Part shown: in pieces, positions 61,232 through 64,000 of the stretch
Layout: the number at the start of each line of letters is the position of its first letter
How positions within the stretch are numbered: position 1 is the stretch's first letter
Source: Symsagittifera roscoffensis
Lineage: Eukaryota; Xenacoelomorpha; Acoela; Convolutidae
Assembly: GCF_963678635.1 (NCBI RefSeq)
Contig: NC_087062.1
Span: 82,110,832-82,174,831, forward strand
Reading direction: 5' to 3'
Length of the DNA: 64,000 bases
Notes under the pieces: model-generated
Databases searched by the model: none
What the model was told of the DNA's origin: nothing
The model's input: only the letters and a program-made list of their open reading frames with translations
Translations under genes and position numbers: made by a program

Positions 61232-61714
61232 GTGAACACCATCATTAAGTCAAATTTCACGCTTTTCCCTTTAAATTTCCCAAATAATCTCGACGCAAGA
61301 TATCGAGAACAATCATCAACAAATATCCCTTTACGACTAGACTGGAATACAATCATAGCACCCCCACCATTATTTGGACAAAATCAAGATAGTAACCGAC
61401 TCCACAGTTGGGCACTCAACAGACTACAATATAGACAAGATATCCACGAAGATATTCGTGAACACAAAATTCAAATACTTCAACAAACTGGTCTCCAAAG
61501 GAAATTCGAAATCACGATCAAACTTAATAAAATTGTTCAACATCCCTACCAATTAAATCCACAAAACATAACAGCTCAATTGCTACCACCACCATTTATA
61601 ACAATTGAAGTAGTATATAAATACGATAGATATACCAAAAACACAATTCGTTACATCACATTTTATAAACCATACTCAGGATTATCATACACATGTATAT
61701 TCTTAAGATATTAA
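61232..61714 (+). CDS. Conserved accessory ORF before envelope, copy 2
   Basis: Open for 160 codons (GTG at 61232; no ATG close by, so the true start is unclear). It matches copy 1 except for a few substitutions and ends at TAA 61712-61714, overlapping the envelope ATG at 61693. Features are 'APPPLFGQ', an amphipathic Arg/Gln/Leu helix around residues 58-90, and an aromatic C-terminus. Family unknown. Confidence 0.5.
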   Translation: MNTIIKSNFTLFPLNFPNNLDARYREQSSTNIPLRLDWNTIIAPPPLFGQNQDSNRLHSWALNRLQYRQDIHEDIREHKIQILQQTGLQRKFEITIKLNKIVQHPYQLNPQNITAQLLPPPFITIEVVYKYDRYTKNTIRYITFYKPYSGLSYTCIFLRY

Positions 61715-63788
61715 CATTTCAACACATCTTTTTTCTAGTATTTTCCGACCAAAACACAAATCCTTCTCCTCGCACAGGACCCCAGGATTTATTAGTAACA
61801 CACTACGATTGTGAAGAAAACGAACAAAAAACACTACACAAGTATGCAAAAAATCAAGTATCACAATGCGAAACAGAACCACAAGCTATAGAAACTACAA
61901 ATGTAATAGCAACATTGTATTCAAAAGCCCGAGCAACAACAGTCACAGGATATAAATTTACAGCAACATTTTCCGAAAAGAAAGTACACTGTTCACAAGA
62001 TTCCAATGGAAATAAGAACTGACTTGATCACGAATCATTTTATCAAAGTAATATAGAACGAATTTTACATCTAAATGCCGATGATTGTAAAAACGAACTA
62101 CTCAGACTAAACATCACAAGAAATAGAAACACAGACAGGAAAATAGTAAACTTCCAAGTTTTTGCCGATTCTGTACACCAATCACAACTTGAAAGATATC
62201 AAGGACATATAAAACCAGACGAAAAATATCCATACAACGGCGCACACGGAAGATTAACTTATGACAAACACGATAAACACTGGATACCACACATTGGAAT
62301 AAATGACCCCTCAAACTGCAAAGCAGACACAAAAAATAAAGGATATCAAAAATAATGTTTTTCGATTGGAAAATACAACTCGAAAAAGTACAACTCACAC
62401 GAGATTTATCAGATAACACAATAATCTATCAAGAAATTAGATTACCTTGCAAAAATGATCAAGGTTATTGTGACCATACAACACGGACACAAGCAACAAT
62501 TGTTTGGTTTCCCGAAGATACAAGCACAACATTTCAAGTAGCAAAAATACACGCTCGAATGATAAAATTTCATGAAAAAAATTTTTTAGAATCATTCCAT
62601 ACGAACAAGTAAATCCATTCCGAAAACAAAGTAATGTTCTTAGAAATATTCATGATAAAGAAAATAAATTAACACGTTTTCAAATCAATCAAGAAACAGA
62701 AATTGCATGCAAATACAGAAATCCATTTTATAAAACACAATATTCTGAAATACTTGTCGAATACGAAAAAAGTTTCGACATGACCACTGGAAAATAAAAT
62801 TTAACCCTTATGCCACAAGTCACCCTCTAAATGAAGGAACATCATACATAACAGTTAACTTTCAAAAAAGCACAGGTCAATCTGGTGGAAAGCTAAAGCC
62901 ACTTGACAGTAGAAGCACACGTTTACAAAAACTATCACTGATGAATAACACCTATTTCGGTAATATTCATTACGATATTCACTCAGAAATGAAGTTAGAC
63001 TACACAATCAGTCGAATTTTTCAAGAAATGTCACTCCACAAATTAGAAACACTTCACCAATTATGCGCATTGGAAAGGACACAAATCCTACAATCACTCG
63101 CACTAGCAGTACTAAAAATACCCTACGCAGGATACTTATTGTCAGGAAATAGATCAAATTTTCTAGACTACGAAGGAAATATTTTATGGTTTTATACTTG
63201 TACCAAAAAAGTATCACCACTATATGTTTTTGAAGACAAACGTTGTTATAAAAGAATCCCTATATTCAATAAAAATAAAGTACATTTTGTCGACACACTT
63301 TCAAGGCGAACATATTTTGGGATACCGCAGTCCCTGGTGGATCAGAAAATAGCCACAAGGTAGTACAATTGAATCTTGATAAAGATAAATACTATCTCCT
63401 CACACCATACCCTACGTTAAGGCAATCACTTAAAAAATTTTCACCCGAAAGTATCAGAGCTATTGCTCGTAATCCAAATATTGATATACAATCAATTGGA
63501 ATATATTATAAATCAGACATCCAACATCACATTAGAACACAACAATTTCAGGAATTATTAACACAAATGGACACAAAACAAAGACAGTCAATTGACCAGA
63601 ATTTAAGAAAACTTGCCGAAACTGCAGGATTTGCAGATATTTATACACAAGATTATAGTGGGTGTTTTAAAGACATTAAAGATTACATATATTTAAACGG
63701 TGACAAATACAGACCACAAGATATTTCACCTATAAATATTTTCAGTTTTGTCACCCTAAAGAACGAAATTCTAGAAATTACATCTTAG
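61693..63788 (+). pseudogene. env: Envelope-like glycoprotein, copy 2, broken
   Basis: Same layout as copy 1 at about 4.38 kb offset. It shares the TGA (62020-62022). Its own lesions are single-base losses near 62350, 62594, 62794 and 63318. It retains the 8 bp deleted in copy 1 near 63053 and lacks the TAA seen at 59062. The ectodomain Cys residues match copy 1. The last frame ends at 63786-63788. It is not functional. Confidence 0.65.
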
Positions 63789-63952
63789 AAAAATTAACTA
63801 TCTTATACGCAATGTTTAACTTTATAGGATTTCTTTTTTCACTCTTAAAAGGAATCTATAACACATGCGCTATACACACACAAGTAAACAGACAAGCAAG
63901 TGTAGCACGTATACTGTTTGCAGGATTTTTTGGAATTTTTCATCATCAATAA
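63789..63952 (+). pseudogene. Membrane anchor region after envelope, copy 2
   Basis: ATG at 63811 opens a 46-codon frame with two hydrophobic segments and an intervening 'IYNTC' that copy 1 lacks. It ends at TAA just after 'FHHQ'. The frame is also open a little upstream of the ATG, overlapping the end of the envelope frame, so it probably belonged to the same protein. Confidence 0.5.
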
Positions 63953-64000
63953 ACAAAATACTTTTAGATGCACAAATAAAAAAAACATAACACAAAAATA

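Larger units (their letters stand above)
44624..64000 (+). mobile_element. Retrotransposon B: large env-bearing Ty3/gypsy element
   Basis: The modules in order are: a 5' ORF, gag, protease, RT, RNase H, integrase with GPY/F-like end, integrase duplicate, hydrophobic ORF, a Pro/Ser/Thr-rich accessory ORF, an envelope-like gene, its cytoplasmic-tail-like ORF, another Pro/Ser/Thr-rich region, and a second accessory plus envelope module running off the window. The codon style (A-rich, G-poor plus strand) is uniform throughout and differs from element A. gag and pol decay mostly by stops rather than frameshifts. LTRs were not identified; the 5' one may lie at 35.7-36.99 kb and the 3' one beyond 64 kb. 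Confidence 0.85.
56547..64000 (+). repeat. Tandem duplication of accessory plus envelope module
   Basis: 56547 onward and 60941 onward are direct repeats, with offset 4394 at the start and 4380-4381 later because of the poly-C and other indels. The divergence is about 2 percent in the signal-peptide exon region, less than in the integrase duplication. The second copy runs to the window end, so the full extent is not seen. Confidence 0.92.

Noticed and set aside
30341-64000. tRNA or rRNA genes
   Set aside because: No cloverleaf-like A-box plus B-box pair and no rRNA core motif was noticed; the TGGCGCAGTC motif is a primer-binding site, not a tRNA gene.

Overview
The window looks like nuclear DNA of an invertebrate animal. 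It is very AT-rich and dominated by repeats. It holds one intron-flanked exon of a 7-transmembrane receptor and two decayed Ty3/gypsy LTR retrotransposons. One of these has a primer-binding site matching tRNA-Ser, as in the insect 17.6/297 group. Nothing bacterial is present: no operons, no ribosome binding sites and no rRNA, tRNA or CRISPR that I could find. I cannot name the species or decide between arthropod, nematode or another phylum.

Layout. (1) 1-30340: a satellite array of roughly 370-386 bp monomers in one orientation. It is most regular between about 2.4 and 27.6 kb and is organised into longer higher-order units (about 0.77, 1.55, 2.73 and 3.2 kb spacings). Both ends are degraded and carry AT-rich linker segments related to each other. 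Two monomers contain a 36-bp foldback, and several carry expanded G runs at two fixed positions. (2) 30340-35690: mostly unique non-coding DNA with a CT microsatellite, one GPCR exon on the minus strand (33347-33559) and two copies of a short inverted-repeat element resembling a MITE. (3) 36994-44618: retrotransposon A, complete from LTR to LTR, with a perfect 5-bp target duplication (CTACC) on both sides and gag, pol and an extra C-terminal ORF, all broken. (4) About 35.7-36.99 kb and 44.62-64.0 kb: flanking sequence into which A inserted. From 44.8 kb this is retrotransposon B, a larger element with gag, protease, RT, RNase H, integrase, accessory ORFs and an envelope-like glycoprotein. B continues past the window end, and its LTRs could not be identified.

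Element B is internally rearranged. The 3' two-thirds of the integrase plus its downstream spacer is duplicated in tandem (about 1.81 kb spacing). A later module carrying an accessory ORF and the envelope-like gene is duplicated at about 4.39 kb spacing. The two envelope copies share one in-frame TGA but have different private frameshifts. No intact retrotransposon protein is encoded. The window is best read as a heterochromatin-like patchwork of satellite and nested, dead or dying retroelements next to a fragment of a host receptor gene.
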